A stretch of DNA of 64,000 nt from Craterostigma plantagineum (lineage: Eukaryota; Streptophyta; Magnoliopsida; Lamiales; Linderniaceae): the NCBI GenBank assembly GCA_027422505.1, contig JAPQWV010000005.1:9429501-9493500 (forward strand), in the 5' to 3' direction. Below, piece after piece: positions 36,332-48,914 of this stretch (its first letter is position 1; every line of letters begins with the position of its first letter). The notes below the pieces were generated by a model that had not been told where the DNA came from, ran no database searches, and was given only the letters and a program-made list of their open reading frames with translations. Position numbers and translations under genes: made by a program.

Positions 36332-36860
36332 ATTGATTGCAAGGTTCTGAAACCGTGTTTTCACATGACCGCAATTTTTTGTGGTTTAAGTTTAATGATT
36401 TAACAGAAACCGGAATTGGATCGGAGTAAAACCGATATCTTTAAATAACGAATGAATCTTACAAACATAGAAAATATACATGTTTATTTATATACTTTGC
36501 CATACTAGAATTTTATAAAATTAGGGGGTCAAAATTATAATAGAGGAAAACTATTGGTGGTAAAAACTAGTTATACCGTGGGACAAAAATTAAATAACAA
36601 CAAAATATTGGGTTCAAAAGGTTAATTATTAAATAAAAGTTAAAAAGATACAGAAAGAATTGAACCCAACTCCATTTTGGACAAACCCAAGACTTTTACC
36701 GCTAGACAACATTAATAAATTTGATAAATCTACTCAATTTCCTTTATTTTCTTAATTAAAGCATGAACCGGACCGGGATGGGGCCGGAATTCCGACCGGT
36801 TCACCGGTTTCCGGTCGGAACCGGCCGGTCCGGTCCGGTCGTTAAAACCTTGATTGACTG
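36332..36860. mobile_element. Non-autonomous hAT element upstream of RBX1
   Basis: The element is 36340-36852 (513 bp). Target duplications of 8 bp, ATTGATTG (36332-36339) and ATTGACTG (36853-36860), differ at one site. The ends are inverted repeats: CAAGGTTCTGAAACCG on the left, CAAGGTTTTAACGACCG (inverse) on the right. The right subterminal part is rich in GGTCCGG/CCGGTTC repeats. No transposase. It lies about 140 bp upstream of the RBX1 ATG and may be within its promoter. Confidence 0.75.
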
Positions 36861-37070
36861 GGAAATATAATAAATAAAAGGCTTAATTATTTTCCCTCCC
36901 CTAACTTAGGTGATGCAGCATTATAAAGACCGCTAATTTATCGTGTGGCATTATAGGGACAGTTTGTTTTAAAATCATGCAATTTATAGACATTAGTACC
37001 TGATTTTTCCCTAAAATACATCACATCCCACTCACGTGATCGATTTTTGTACCGGAAAACTGACGTGGCG

Positions 37071-37204
37071 CCGGACCGATGACATGCTCGTTTTACATAA
37101 ATACCACGTCATTAAAGTAACCCAACTTGGCGTAATGTCAGAAATTATTTTAAAAACAAAAAATTTTCTGTAAAACGGGCATGTCATCGGTCCGGCGCCA
37201 CGTC
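37071..37204. repeat. 36-bp inverted repeat hairpin (MITE remnant)
   Basis: GACGTGGCGCCGGACCGATG... (about 37072-37097) recurs inverted at 37169-37204 with one mismatch over about 26 bases (CTCG against CCCG), around a loop of about 71 bp. It looks like the end of a foldback MITE whose outer limits I could not fix; 36,880-37,070 may belong to it. Confidence 0.6.
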
Positions 37205-38631
37205 TTTCATATAATAATTAAACTAGTTTCATCCTCTGCATTTTACGGATGTAAAATATGTATTTAATATAACATTCTTGTATAATACTAATATAAGTTA
37301 AATGACTTAACATGAAAATAAATTGTTTTCCACTTTGTTAGTGAGCGATTTTTCCATTATTTTTTTATTTGTTTAATATAATGAAAATGGACACTAGTCG
37401 CAAGCAGAAGCAAATACATTTCCATTGTATATATAAAATATATTATTTTATTATTCTTAATATTAGTAATCAATGATAATTTATTCATCATTCTATTTTT
37501 TGCTTAAGTTTTTTCAACTATCATAAAATTGACGTTAGAATGCTTATACGAATATTGAATGATATAAACTTGATATTTAGAGGAAGACGCCTACGAAGAG
37601 TATCCGTCGACGATTTTCGAAATCGACGAATAAGCGATAATCGTACATTGTTAATACTTAAGGCGGATTTGTTTTTAAAAAATGAAGGTTACTTTTTATA
37701 TAAGTTTCTACGTTGGAACGGTAATTCTATTTTACATTTTTTATATTAAAATAAAAGTTCTTTTTTATTTTAATTATGCCAAGAGATTTTTCTTAAAAAT
37801 TTTGAATAAACCGGCGTTCAAAACCGAAACGATAACGTAACCCGTATGTGCTGAAGTGAGTATATGTGCATTCTTAGCAAGTGACCGAACCAAGTAGAAA
37901 AATTGTGTTCTGATTGGAGTGAAATGAAAAGCGTTAAAAAGATGAACTGATATGTTCAGCATACACAATATATGTGCAAAGATATAAAATGATTTTATAT
38001 ATAGTAAAGCAAACGCTTAATCAAAGGAGGTTAACTTCAATTGAGGAAGAAGGGAAGAGTGGCTGCAAAACGTGCTTAGCAGAAAAGGGAATGATCACCT
38101 ATAAAGACGTTACTGCTAGCAGTAATAGAGAAGTACCATTGCAACAGTTTTTAGCGGGAATTTTCAAGTATAAAGGCTGAGCTGAGTTCATGATCCATCT
38201 ACCTTCTTCACGCACCTTCCATTTTCCTTTGTAATTAAAAGATGATTAAAGTAAAGTAAATCCCTTGGTGATAACAATAAGAGTGCGTTTGTATTCGCGT
38301 ATTTGAATGAAATCGCTTGATTTTAAATTCATAATTTCAAATCCAAATTCATTGTTTAGCAAACGAGAGGATTTTGAAATTCGGATTTCAAAATGAAGCT
38401 CGAGCTTGAGAAGCTCGTCCAACTCGATTTCTAACTTTATAAAAAAATTAAAACGTACAAAAATAAAATAAAAATACTAAAACAGTTGCGAGCTTTTGAG
38501 CACCCACGAGTGAACTCGTGCTCGAGATGGCTCCTTCGCGAGCCTGTAACGAGCTCGAGCTGGCTCATCGAACTCGCGAGTCAGCTCGACTCATCGTTGC
38601 CCTCTAATTACTATTTTTAATTTTTTATTTA

Positions 38632-38662
<31 letters not shown>

Positions 38663-38674
38663 TATTGTTATGAT
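37205..38674. other. Intergenic, no gene recognised
   Basis: AT-rich. 37974-38180 (+) is an open stretch of 68 codons (contains KSGCKTCLAEKGMITYKDVT) that I cannot assign. 38,396-38,610 is rich in GAGCTCGAGC/GCTCGCGAG words, as in hAT-related repeats, and GAGTGCGTTTG at 38,281 resembles a MITE end. A (TTA)n microsatellite covers about 38,631-38,663. Confidence 0.45.
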
Positions 38675-39257
38675 TTAGGCTGCGTTTAATTGCCGGTATA
38701 AGACTATGTCACATGATTTTATCTCAAGATTATAATCTTGACATTTATATGAGTTATATGTTCACTTTGCGATATTAACAACACATTTATTATTATCTTG
38801 TTTAGTTTCCAAGATAACAAAATTTTGTCTCGGTATTATTGGTAAACTTATAAAATTAACCTTTATATCATCAACGCATAGGTTACAAAAATAATTATTC
38901 TTATGAACTTCGAAAAATATAAGATACACGTATCATTTTGATCACCATGAAACAACTAATAAATTGGTGTTGTTTGTTTAGTTTTATCATATAAACCATA
39001 TGAAATGACGAAGATTTTATAATTTGGTGGAATAAGGGTATTTTAGTCATTTCAAATAACTTATCTTGGTTGGATAATAATCTCACCGAGGCCACACGGT
39101 TTATTTATCTTTGATTTTCTATTTTATAATAGCGGGTTTTTTATTTATAACGGGCTTACAAGGAAAAATACATTATCAAGTGACCAAAATTATATTAGAT
39201 AAAAATAAACTTATCTTGCCTTATTTCACTTTATCCCACCGATTAAACACAGCCTTA
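38675..39257. mobile_element. Tourist/PIF-Harbinger-type MITE
   Basis: The 577-bp element 38678-39254 is flanked by TTA target duplications. Its termini are inverted repeats, GGCTGCGTTTAATTGCCGG against GGCTGTGTTTAATCGGTGG (inverse of the right end). A TTA duplication with a GGC...GTTTAAT end is typical of PIF/Harbinger MITEs. No ORF of note. Confidence 0.7.
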
Positions 39258-39302
39258 TTATTATTGTTAAGTTGAGCAACTGTTTATAGAGCTGAGGAGT
39301 TT

Positions 39303-39528
39303 TGTTACTTAGATTTGTAGATACACGAGTTGTATAAAATTAGCTCATGTATATATAGTGGCTGAGATGTACAGATAAATACGATTCCCAAGCTACGCAA
39401 TCTTCTCATCTTTTCCCTCCAAAACAGTTTCGTTCATGGTATCAAAGCTAGCTCCAATATCAAAATTCTGAATCAAATTTTTCTTTTCAAAATTCGGTAA
39501 TTGAATCTGATTGGTTCTTATTCATCAT
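39303..39528 (+). mobile_element. Copia 5' LTR end with primer site, truncated
   Basis: A short LTR-like stretch ends TTTCGTTCA and is followed directly by TGGTATCAAAGC (39437-39448), a tRNA-Met primer site with one change. About 80 bp of leader follow before the next element begins. The LTR start (perhaps TGTTACTTAG at 39303) is uncertain. Confidence 0.5.
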
Positions 39529-40550
39529 TGATGCGGATATGACTCCGATCAACAAGATTTTTGGTCCGAAAAATCAAAGTGAGAGTCAGGACGGATGAAA
39601 TCGTGGAGGAATGAGTGAAAAGGACGGAAAAATAAAGAGACAACGATTTACGTGGTTCGAATTCGGGTGAATCATACGTCCACGGGCTGCCGAAGGATTA
39701 TTATTATTAATCGAGGAAGATTACGAACTCAATCTCACATTTTCTTCTGTTTACAAGTGATTGCAAGTCCTAAAAGTTAAAGAGAAGATAAAAAAAAAGG
39801 GAGAGAGAGTATGTGTATTCTTGGTGTGCTAGTGCGTGTTGTGTGGCGGCTTATCCTGTAAGATGGATATGGGTCATTATTTATATTGTAGCCGCGTCTG
39901 GGTTTCGTACTGCTCTCCCTCTTCAGGTCTCCCGAACGCTTCCTTAGCTCAATTGATTGCTTCCTTTAGCCCTTCTGAATAGTTCCATAGCTCCCTAGAA
40001 TATCTCCCTAGCTCCTCCGAACATCACCTTCGTACATTGCTTCTGGTCGAACCTCGTACCTAGTCCTTGCCTCCTTCAGGCCCAATCTCATACTCTGCTC
40101 TTTGTGAGTTACTAGGTCAGGAGTAATGCTGGATCGAAGATCACCCCTATCAACCAGACCCCTACTCTGAATTGCAATATGCAAAGTATTGTAGTTCGGA
40201 GTATTACTAAGAACATTCCTCTTTTCGTGTCCTGGAATTTCTCCCGCTTGATTGTATCGCTTTTAATATTTGAGCACGCTCTCTTCTCCTCTTTGCTTCA
40301 TTTCATAATTAGGTCCGAATTTCGCGCTCTTTATCCCGACGTACCATACCCGTGCATTATCATTTTCGCCCGTTGCCCAAGAAGTCCCAAACAACTTAGG
40401 ACTTCACATGTCTGCACGGGGAAATACTCAGCCATCTCGATTAGATGAGTTGGATATTTGCTAGCCAATGCATTATCGGATATCCTGATTAGATAGATCG
40501 AATCTTCATTTTCCTGGCTCGTTGTTGGATCCTTTATCGGACAGATCATG
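39529..40550 (-). mobile_element. Tat-like gypsy 3' end (LTR, polypurine tract, part of interior)
   Basis: On the plus strand the LTR starts TGATGCGGATATG and ends CACCCCTATCA (40152), sharing the TGATGCGGA start with the Tat-like element at 17590. On minus, an AGAGTAGGGGTCTGG purine run adjoins the LTR, so 40153-40550 is internal sequence. The element breaks off at 40551 where another gypsy LTR begins. No known protein is encoded; the plus ORF 40179-40448 is probably chance. Confidence 0.5.
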
Positions 40551-40943
40551 TGTAATACCCGCAAATTTTAAAGCGGGATTAAGATAGGAAATTTCAAGAT
40601 AATTAGCGAAGAAAATATTAGGAATAAAATTCCTAGGGAAGATAATTCGGATGAAACTAATATAACAAAATTTTGGGCTAAAATAGAAGTATGGCCCAAA
40701 TAAATGTTGAAACAATCTTAAGAACCAAAATGAGTAGAGCCCAAAGATTAAATGAGGAAGGGTACAAATGTGTAATTAATTTATTAGAGCCCAATTGGAT
40801 ATTAAAGAAAACATGAAGCTCCTTAAGTATGAGGTAACACACGTCTACCTCTAATCACCTAATTGTTACCTTTATACCATTATATCGATAAGGTTAAATA
40901 AATTATAAAGCCCAAAGTTTCGATAGTGTGGATAGTAATAAGC
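40551..40943 (+). mobile_element. Tekay-like LTR, first part (split by CACTA)
   Basis: It starts TGTAATACCCGCAAATTTTA, close to the LTR start of the chromovirus at 21026, but is otherwise a different family member. It is cut at 40946 by the CACTA element and resumes at 63267. Confidence 0.65.
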
Positions 40944-40946
40944 TTG

Positions 40947-41270
40947 CACTAGTGCAGAATGACACATGTGCGACGGTTTAAAGGCGTCGCCCAGAGCCCC
41001 GTTGCCCATCTGTACGATTTTGGGCGACGGACGCACACGCGTCGCCGAAGACCATTATGGGCGACGGCTTTTCCAGCAACCGTCGCCGATGAGCATGAGT
41101 TGGGTGCTTTTTTTTCGAACATGGGCGACGCGTTTTACCGAAAAAACCGTCACCCACGATTTAATGGGCGACGCGTTTTACCGAAAAAACCGTCGCCCAT
41201 GATTTAATATTAATTTATTAAAATAAATTAAGGGTGACGGATCCTACATAGGAATCGTCGCCTATACCCT
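40947..41270. repeat. CACTA terminal and subterminal repeats (left)
   Basis: After the CACTA end, GGCGACG and its inverse occur about ten times, including a near-exact 43-bp direct repeat beginning GGGCGACGCGTTTTACCG at about 41124 and 41167. Such clustered motifs are binding sites for the TnpA-type protein. Confidence 0.8.
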
Positions 41271-41467
41271 TATTTTTTTTATATATATTTTCTCTTTTTA
41301 TTTAATGCCCCAACAATCAATTCCAACAACAATGAAATCCAAGATGACACCAACAATCAATCAATTACTAATAATCGTAAATAAAATCAACAGTTACACC
41401 ACGTCCAACAAACAAATATCGACTCTCGTAATACAAACACAAACATATAACGTACAAGTCGTCTAAC

Positions 41468-44400
41468 CTACATCAAAGATTGCATAAAATGCTCCGCCCA
41501 TAATTCACGTACTTCATTGAGCTCTTGGGGGCCGTAGAGAAGCGCTCTTGTATCTATAAAACAAAATAATGTAAAAACATAGTAATAAACATATATTAAA
41601 CTTGAAACTTAGAGAAGCTGATGATTTTAAAGTTCACTACCGTTGGCAAGTTGATTGTATCATCTCTGCCGATACGATTGCAGATAATATCGTACATGTA
41701 TCTCATGACGTAAAATTCACATAACTCACTCTCCCTCGGTTGTCGTGGGCACTAATTTAGAAAGATTTTCATGTAATATCGAATAGTGGTACCAATTAAC
41801 AATAACTTTGAAAATTCATATGTCAAATGCAAACCTTGCATCTCTTCCAAGTAACCTTCGATTTCCTATTCCGATTTCCAACTGCACCCGTTAGCAACGC
41901 CGTGAGAATTGCCCTGAAACTCGAAAAATAATGTTTTAATAAGGGTTACTAATATATAAACTTTATTGTATATAAAAAACTTAAGCATCCATTCGAGGAC
42001 GAACTCTTATCTTCCTTACGCCGATGTTCGGTGCGAGCGAATCGAACACATATACCGCGTTCGACGGAAAATCGATGATCAATAGAATGCAATGGTCACT
42101 ATCACAAATGAAACGAAATGATTATTTACAGCATAAGCTATGAATCAAAAAAATATACATCTTATATTCTTACCTGTCACAAAAAGGCGCAAACAAGTAA
42201 GTGCCGGCCCGATACGAGTCTTTGATAATATCAGCAAGGAAATCAACCTCGCTATTTGCTGTCTCATCATGTTCCATAGCCGCCAAACGACTCGGGTCGC
42301 AATACTTGAAGCTCTCAGACTCATTATTAAGATACCTGGGAATATGATTACTCAATAAAATGTAAAAAAACAAAAAATAAAACTTGTAATGATTTATTGT
42401 TTCAACGAAATATTAAGTAATACCTCATAAAAAGTTGAATAATTGAGGAATCCACACTCACGAGCTTGAATAGATCGACGAAGTCATTGTTGTCCATGTA
42501 CAATAAACAGTCTTCGTTCGTTGAATTGTAATAGACGTCTCTCATGCTGAATGAGAGGGAAGCTGACATTCGTCGATCGTCGCGTGACGCAAGGTAATCG
42601 AACAGCTGGCGACACTGCGTGTCCAAACTACTCACGACCCTCTGATTGAGGCGTGCAATGTCGTCGTCGTGATTAATGGACACATTTGGCGCTTTCGCTG
42701 GTGACTTTCCTTTCTGTGCCTTCAAGTAGAATACATTACTAAACATTATTATTCAAAAATCAATAAATAGTACTTTATTACCACATTGTTCGAAAGTATT
42801 AGCTCTCTTGGCCAGTGAATGTAGCTGCCTAGTGCATCTCCAAGAGTTATCAGATGCAAGTTGGTAGAGGCAGTTGGACCTCGCCGAGAACGACGGTATC
42901 AACGGAGACAACAACGTTGTCTGCCGTAACCGAAGTTCCATGAATTTGGGAACGTCCCTCAATGACGTTGCCAAGACCGACAACCTCTAACGTCCCTTCG
43001 ATGGGTAACACCAATCGAACCCTAGTATTTTACACGATATTAAAAGAATAAATTGTACTAAGACATTAAGTCGTTGCACATTAAACAATAAATAAGAATA
43101 AATGCATACCGTGGCATTCATCGACAATGGAAATGAATCTAAGGTTTCGCCTCCTGAACCGCGAGAACTCGGTATCTGGTTGGGAGGATCAAATCCAACA
43201 TTGCTGCGGGCCACTTCGTCTTGCTCCCTGTTTGGCACCGGAAGGCCAATTTGAGCAAACATGGCCCTCATCTCAGACATCATCTCCTCCCGCATCTCGG
43301 CCCTAAACTCGCCCTAAACTCCTCCTGCATCTCGGCCCTCAACTGTTCCCTCAACTCGGACCTCATTTATTCCATGGAAATCTGGCTCGAAGAGGGCCTC
43401 AATCGGTCGGATGGGTTGCCGAACACGCTCCGTATTGTCGCATCCTTCCCACATCCTCTAGGTTGCCCGCTATGATCGGGTTTTCCATGAATTCTCGACA
43501 ACACGCGTTTGTGCCTATCAGGGACAAATTCTCGTCGTGCTTGTTCGGCGTGCACCTCTATCTGTCAAATATGAGTTATTGTAAGCAAGATATATATTGT
43601 CTGAGGTACTTTTATAAAGTAATACACTTACCAATCTCTCAGCTAGCTCCCGATTCGCCGGGATGTCAAGGTGATACTGACCATCTTTTCCTTTGCTCAT
43701 TCGGCTACGAAAATAGTCCTTACTCCTATTGTTTCCTTGGAGGATCAATTCAGAGATTTCCCTGTCTTCGGAGGGCATGTGCGTTTGCAGGTCCTCGTCA
43801 ACCCATTCGGGTAGACATGCCCAAATTCAACCGTAACCGGCGGTGGAAACTGCGAACCGCTGGTTACGGAACCGCCGGTTACGGCTACAAACCGTAACCG
43901 GCACCAACCGTAACCGGCAACCGTACATTGCCGGTTACGGGGCGGGTCCTTCGACAAACCGCCGACCGCCGGTTGAGAACCGCCGGTTATGCGGTTAACC
44001 GGTTAGGTTTTTTAAAAAAAAAATTCAAAATTCAAATTTTGAATATGCCGCCATTTGAAATATTAAAAAAAAATAAAATAAAAGAGCCGTTGTATCCGCC
44101 GGTTAACCGGGCCAACCGCCGGTTACAACGGCTCCAAAAAATAGTAGATTTTTTTAAGTGTCTTACAAATTCTATAGTAGATTTCGATACATAATTCGAT
44201 CAAATAATATACTAAACCAAACTTTATTCAAACATTAATTAAAAACAATTTAAAAAAATAAAAAATTCGGCGGTTGTAACCACCGGTTAACCTTAACCGG
44301 CGGTTAGCCAACCGCCGGTTAGTCTAACCGTCAACCGGGGGCGGCTAACCGGCAACCGCCCCCGATCGGTTAGACGGCGGGACTAACCGCCAACCGCCGG

Positions 44401-45178
44401 TTACCAACCGCCGGTTACGGTTAACCGCCGGTTGGGCATGTCTGCATTCGGGTCGCCGACCAATATACCCCGCCGAGCCGAGATGGTGGGGGTATAAGCT
44501 GTGAGCCCGGCTTTGTGTAGCCTTCTGACTAATCTCCTGCAATATTCATAAAAAAATAGATTTGAGTATATATAATATTTATGAAAAAATGGAGGACTAT
44601 CAAAATTTCACCTGAAAGTCCGCGGTTCCCTATAGTTCCTCCACGTCTGCAATCCTTCTTGACTGAGGTGCTCGTACTCGTTAGCCAACTCAGGCCCTTT
44701 CTTCTTCTCCTTGGCAGCATATTTGTGCTTCCAATTCTTGCGAAGCTCACCGACTTTCTTGAGGACATTCTTCTTTATAGCAGGATCATCGGGCAAGTTC
44801 CAGGTTCCCTGATAATATATTTTGGGTATAATATCAATTATATACAGTAGATAACGAACACAAGTAAAATAATCACTAAATTACCTTAATGTCTGCCCAA
44901 AGTACCTCCTTGAGCCCGACGTTGATCTCGCGCCAATTGGTCACGTAGTCGGTAACCTGTGATCTTGTCACGTGACCAATGTAGTTGCTAAACTTCACTC
45001 TGGTATCATTGTCAGGGCCGATGCATGTACCGGCGTCGTCGAACTGCAAGATGCACTCATCAGAGCCAGCGCTCAATTTCTTATGTAGATTCTTCATGTT
45101 GTACGGGCCTCTCTTACGCCTATTCGTCCCGGTTGATTCGGTACCAGGCAAGGAAGACGTGGGGGGATCCGAAGACAT
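41468..45178 (-). pseudogene. CACTA second gene: plant transposase (Ptta/En/Spm)-like with C-terminal Ulp1 protease
   Basis: The gene starts at ATG 45178 (MSSDPPTSSLPGTESTG) and ends at TAG 41468-41470, with several GT-AG introns. Early exons read WADIK, then TWNLPDDPAIKKNVLKKVG, then EISQKATQSRAHSLYPHHLG, the pattern of the plant Ptta/En/Spm transposase family. Later exons read PSEDREISELILQGNN and MREEMMSEMRAMFAQIGLP. The last exons form a C48 (Ulp1/SENP) peptidase: histidine in SDHCILLIIDF, aspartate in YVFDSLAP, glutamine in CPRQPRESE, cysteine in LCEFYVMRYM, so a complete-looking catalytic set. Ulp1-type enzymes cut SUMO conjugates; their job in transposons is unknown. A hAT element (43812-44444) interrupts the gene exactly between GRRPE and WVDEDL. 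Exon borders in 42,400-43,300 are not settled. Confidence 0.7.
43804..44452. mobile_element. hAT-type MITE in the CACTA second gene
   Basis: The 633-bp element 43812-44444 is flanked by the 8-bp duplication CATTCGGG. Its ends are TAGACATGCCCAA and, inverted, CAGACATGCCCAA. Both subterminal halves are packed with AACCGCCGGTTA-type palindromes (more than 15), around an AT-rich centre. No transposase. Its removal joins the host reading frame. Confidence 0.85.
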
Positions 45179-48100
45179 TGTACCTAAAAAAGTAACAAGA
45201 AAGATTTATTTAGCAAAAAAAGACATGAAAACTGTAGATAAATGGAAAACGAGTATCAAATTTTTTAAAATTCAAACTATAATACTTACAAATTTTGAGT
45301 TTGCCAACAATACATTCCCTCGTCGTGATTGGGAACTATATATCTACGAAAATTTGTATCATCCTCCGTAATAGAGACGTGTTCCACACCGGTAGGAAAT
45401 GGGAATGTCTCATCGCTTCTGTCATAGTCCTCTTCATCATCCACATCACCGATGCCAACAACACTTCTCTTTCCTTGAAGAACAATATGCCATCCACTAT
45501 TAGCAGGATCTTCAACGTAGAATACTTGTTCGCTTGCACTGCGAGGATGAAAGGGTCGTCCACATAACCCACTTTCTGTAAGTCCACTATTGTTAATCCT
45601 AACTCTGGATCTATCCGAACGCCCCGCCTGTTATCAGCCCACTGACAATGTAGTAAAACAAATTTTACGTTGTTCTTGTAGACGAGTTCCCATATTTCTT
45701 CGATAAACCCATACTATGAACTTGCATGTCTCGTAACTTGAGCATACTTTCCACGAGATACTTCTCTCGACAATGCAACTAATGTGACCCCACTGTTCTG
45801 CGACGCACTCCTATCATCTCACCTTTTTGTATAAAACGTGTACCCGTTAATGTCGTAACCTTCATATGTCGCAACTGTCCATTCGGGTCCCCATGCCAGC
45901 CATTTTATCATCTCAATGCAATCCGATCCGATGTCTGCATAAAGTGCCCTCGTTCTGAACCAGCCTAAAAAGAGTCTGTTATGCTCATTTATGTACCACA
46001 ACTCCGATTTTTTAGGATTTTCGCGCCGTAAGCTGGCCATGTGCTCCTCCATAAACGGGTGCACTTCAGGAATATGACGCAACACGAGGAAATGTGCACT
46101 ATCCCATAGTTCTCGCGATACTGTCTTGTACTGTGGTTTCGTCAATGGTTGTCCTCCTAGTCGTCCATCGTGCGAGATGTAGGTATCCCAACCGCTTTAA
46201 AATTTGCCAAGTAGGAAGAGCAAAACTCAACGCATTCCTCTGTAGTGTATCCTTCAACTATGCTACCTTCCGGACGATACCGATTTCTAACATATCCCTT
46301 AAGAATCTTCATATACCGTTCAAATGGATACATATATCTCATGTACCCGGGGCCACATATCTTGATTTCTCGAACTAGATGAACGACTAGATGTACCTTT
46401 ATGTCGAAAAAAGACGGAGGAAAGAACATCTCGAAGCGGCACAATGTTATTACAACATCTGCTTGTAGCTCGTCTAGTACCTCGGGATCAAGAACTTTAT
46501 CGCATAATGCATTGAAAAAGAAACACAATTTTGAAATGCAATGACGAACATGCTTCGGCATTATACCACGGATTGCGATCGGCAGCAGATGCTGCATCAA
46601 TGCATGACAGTCATGAGACTTGTACCCCACCAGCTTCGGGTCTTTCATCGAGACATACCTCTTTATGTTACTGGCATAACCGGATGGAACTTTAATAGCT
46701 TTTAGACACTAGCAAAAGCTTAACTTCTCAGCCCTGCTAAGTGTGAAGCAAGCCGGGGGAAGGAAAGTCCTCTTTCCCTTTTCGATCGGTGCAAGCTCAG
46801 GCCTCATTCGAAGTTCGACCATGTCAAGCCTAGCTTTTAGTCCATCTTTTGTCTTACGAGGCATATTTAAAAGAGTGCCTACAATGCTATCACACACATT
46901 TTTCTCAACGTGCATCACATCGATGCAGTGTCTGACGTCAAGGTTCTCCCAATAAGGTAGCTTCCAAAATATTGATCGTTTTTTCCAGACATTACCGTCT
47001 TTCGATGTTTTGCACTTCTTACCAAACTGAGTATTGATGTGTGCGACGGTATCACTCAATTGTTGGGGTGGGCCCGATTAATCGATGCCGGCCCCCGAAC
47101 AGCGCAACGTGGCTTTAGCGGAAGCACGGTTTGTACCGAGCGGCGTAGGGTGGCGAATTTTCGATTTTTAATATCTAAATTCAACCTTACGCCATTCGAC
47201 TTCTCCCGAGGGTCTAAGATACTGCCCTAAGCCTGGGGAGATTGCGGTTAATTCGAATTATCAAAATTCGAATTTATTTCCAATTTATTCGAATTAATAA
47301 TTTAGATCCAAATTAATCGAACAAAGCGGCAACCAGCCGTTTTTCGATTATGTGGAGACCGAATTGATTTTTGATCAATACCAAAATTTCCAAAATAATT
47401 CTACACTTCCCAACGTTCGCAACGATAGGTCTTTCGAATTATTCCGATGTCGTTTGGTACTTTTCACAAAATCAAATCTGTGGTTCGAAATTATTAATTC
47501 GAGTAAAGCGGCAGTTTGCCGTCTTTTGACTATTTGACGACCGAAACGATTTCCGATCGATACCAAATTTTCCAGAATAATTCTACACTTCCCGATGTTT
47601 CCAACAAGGGGTCTTGCGAATTATTCCGATATCGTTTGGTATTTTTCGTAAATCAAATCGTTAAGGTTCCAGGTATACCTTCGGTGAACGGGATTTCTTC
47701 TGTCGTCGCCTCGGATGGACGTGGCTACACCTCGTCTGGATCCCGGGGCTTCCAGGCTAGATCGTCACGCCGGTATGACTTTGAGCGAACCTCCGAGACT
47801 GCTCCCGATGGCTAGCGCAGTTTGGTCCGGGCGTCGGGTTCGTCGAACGATCCCGTCGGTTCAAAGTGACTTGAGAAGATGTAGAATGTTTCTACCTTTT
47901 CTCTCTTTTGTTATGCTTAGGAAAAATAAAACAAGTCCTTCTCCATATAAGTAACCAACATTGCTTTTAAATAATTTTTTTTTTTTTTAAATGAAACAAG
48001 TGTCAAACTTGTTAATGACTCAACTAATGAGTCATTAGTTCTACACATCCCAACGTGGATGTGTAGATATTTCTATTAATTTTTATTTTATTTTTTTATT

Positions 48101-48245
48101 TTATGACTATTTTATTTTGGCCCTTGAGGTTTCTAAATTCTCAATTTAGTCCCTCAATTTTAAATTACAAAATAATTAAATCCAATCTAATTATTTTAAT
48201 CATAATTGAGCCCACATAGTTAATTAATTAAGCACTTAAGACAAT

Positions 48246-48582
48246 TGTTAGGAATATTTTATAGTGTTCAGTTTCAATATGTTTATCTTAGTTGGTTTGT
48301 ATTTAATTAACTTTGGGCTAGTTTGTAATATTCTAGTTCTTAGTTGCTAGGGGTATAATATACCAACTAATGTGGTATATATACCCCCAAACCCTAATTC
48401 ATTAGGGGTGTGTGTTTTTGGTGTAGTATGTGTGAGTGCGTGTGTGTTGAATAGTAAAACAAAGCATTTTCAAAGCATTCATCTTCTTCACTGTCACACC
48501 CCACGTCTAAGCTTTCAAATCCACATCATTAGCGTGGTAAATCGTCCTAAGTCAGTATTGTTGGATAAAATAGGGACAAACA
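48246..48582 (+). repeat. 5' LTR of the young element
   Basis: 337 bp, TGTTAGGAATATT...GGGACAAACA. A likely TATA box (GTGGTATATATACCCCC, about 48373-48389) precedes the 3' half. It differs from the 3' LTR by TTGCTAGG against TTACTAGG only. Confidence 0.93.
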
Positions 48583-48584
48583 AG

Positions 48585-48596
48585 TGGTATCAGAGC
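48585..48596 (+). other. Primer-binding site of the young element
   Basis: TGGTATCAGAGC two bases after the LTR. Confidence 0.88.
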
Positions 48597-48914
48597 AAAA
48601 CACGTTCGGATTTGAACAATTTTCGAAAATTTTGGGTATTTTTTTTGGGTTCGAATTTCTGCCATTTCTTGAGTTTTTGAGTTGATTTTACTGATTTTGC
48701 AAACTCAAGAGGTAATTAGGTTGTTTTCAAGTGATTTGAAGTGACTACCCAACTTTTTCCAGTTGATTTGGGTGAGATTTTGGTGGAAATCCCATCTGTT
48801 TTTCGTCATTTTCAGTCCAGAATCGGGTAGATGAACAAATCGCCCGATTGCTACAGTACCTGAAACAGCTACAGTACCAATTTACTCAGTTTCGGGCGTT
48901 TTTATTCAGTTTCG

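Noticed and set aside
41218..41480. CRISPR-like or tandem array suggested by repeated GGCGACG words near the CACTA end
   Set aside because: The words are CACTA subterminal repeats, in mixed orientation and with irregular spacing.
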